This document shows positions 16,200-16,349 of a DNA stretch of 16,349 bases, piece by piece. The DNA comes from Acidobacteriota bacterium. Lineage in GTDB: Bacteria; Acidobacteriota; Terriglobia; UBA7540. Every line of letters begins with the position of its first letter. Position 1 is the first letter of the stretch. A program made the translations under genes and the position numbers. A model generated the notes under the pieces. That model had not been told where the DNA came from. It saw only the letters and a list, made by a program, of their open reading frames with translations, and did not search any database. The stretch lies in contig JAJYHU010000067.1 of NCBI GenBank assembly GCA_021784615.1, forward strand, positions 1-16,349, written 5' to 3'.

Positions 16200-16349
16200 T
16201 GGATACACATCTTGACGGTGATATGAGTGCCGCGGTTCTCTATGGCCGCGAAGATTTAAAAATTGAACGTATCCCCATCCCCAATCTTGGCGCAGATGAG
16301 GTTCTTGTCCGCGTCAAGGTGGCATTGAGCTGCGGTACGGACATGGAAG
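16199..16349 (+). CDS. Second MDR dehydrogenase, N-terminal part (cut by window end)
   Basis: The first 50 codons of a further MDR-type dehydrogenase run off the window. The start ATG overlaps the previous stop as TAATG. The translated piece has the N-terminal beta layout of the family (AAVLYGREDLKIERIPIPNL, then DEVLVRVKVALSCGTDME), where the cysteine of SCGTD aligns with the catalytic zinc ligand C57 of the preceding protein. It is a diverged tandem paralogue, not a duplicate copy. Whether it keeps a structural zinc site and a cofactor-binding motif lies outside the window. Confidence 0.82.
   Translation, partial: MDTHLDGDMSAAVLYGREDLKIERIPIPNLGADEVLVRVKVALSCGTDME

Overview
The window most likely comes from an Acidobacteriota genome. 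Two tandem secreted proteins at the left end fit the VWFA-related Acidobacterial domain family. The rest is dominated by a hopanoid (bacterial triterpenoid) locus with an acidobacterium-like assortment of hpn genes. No rRNA, tRNA, CRISPR array or insertion sequence was seen. Genus cannot be set from this sequence alone.

Layout: 151-2197 carries two overlapping secreted VWA-domain genes on the + strand. 2198-2544 is non-coding and holds a REP/MITE-like palindromic element. 2545-4182 (+) encodes a multi-pass GT-C (ArnT/PMT-like) glycosyltransferase whose 3' end overlaps the convergent hpnI. On the - strand, 7640 down to 4159 is an operon-like run: hpnJ (B12 radical SAM), two coupled half-size EamA/DMT transporters, and hpnI (GT21 glycosyltransferase). 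Further upstream on the same strand lies a secreted TPR protein (7857-8858). After a ~350-bp divergent control region, the + strand carries ispH, shc (squalene-hopene cyclase), hpnH, hpnA, hpnG, a zinc-dependent MDR alcohol dehydrogenase, and the first 50 codons of a second MDR dehydrogenase cut by the window edge. From shc onward every junction overlaps or is at most 5 bp, so this is a tightly coupled operon.

How the genes work together: IspH feeds isoprenoid precursors. SHC cyclises squalene to hopene. HpnH joins hopene to the 5'-deoxyadenosyl group of SAM to give adenosylhopane. HpnG removes adenine, giving (phospho)ribosylhopane. Reduction of the ribose then gives bacteriohopanetetrol (BHT). 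HpnI adds an N-acetylhexosamine to BHT, and HpnJ is tied to later head-group remodelling to the cyclitol ether. The squalene-forming enzymes (HpnCDE) and the deacetylase HpnK are not in this window.

The most interesting unexplained parts are two. First, the coupled MDR dehydrogenases after hpnG are candidates for the ribosylhopane reduction step. Second, the ArnE/ArnF-like transporter pair sits next to hpnI beside a convergent ArnT-like glycosyltransferase, which suggests a flip-and-glycosylate module for hopanoids or another lipid-linked sugar.
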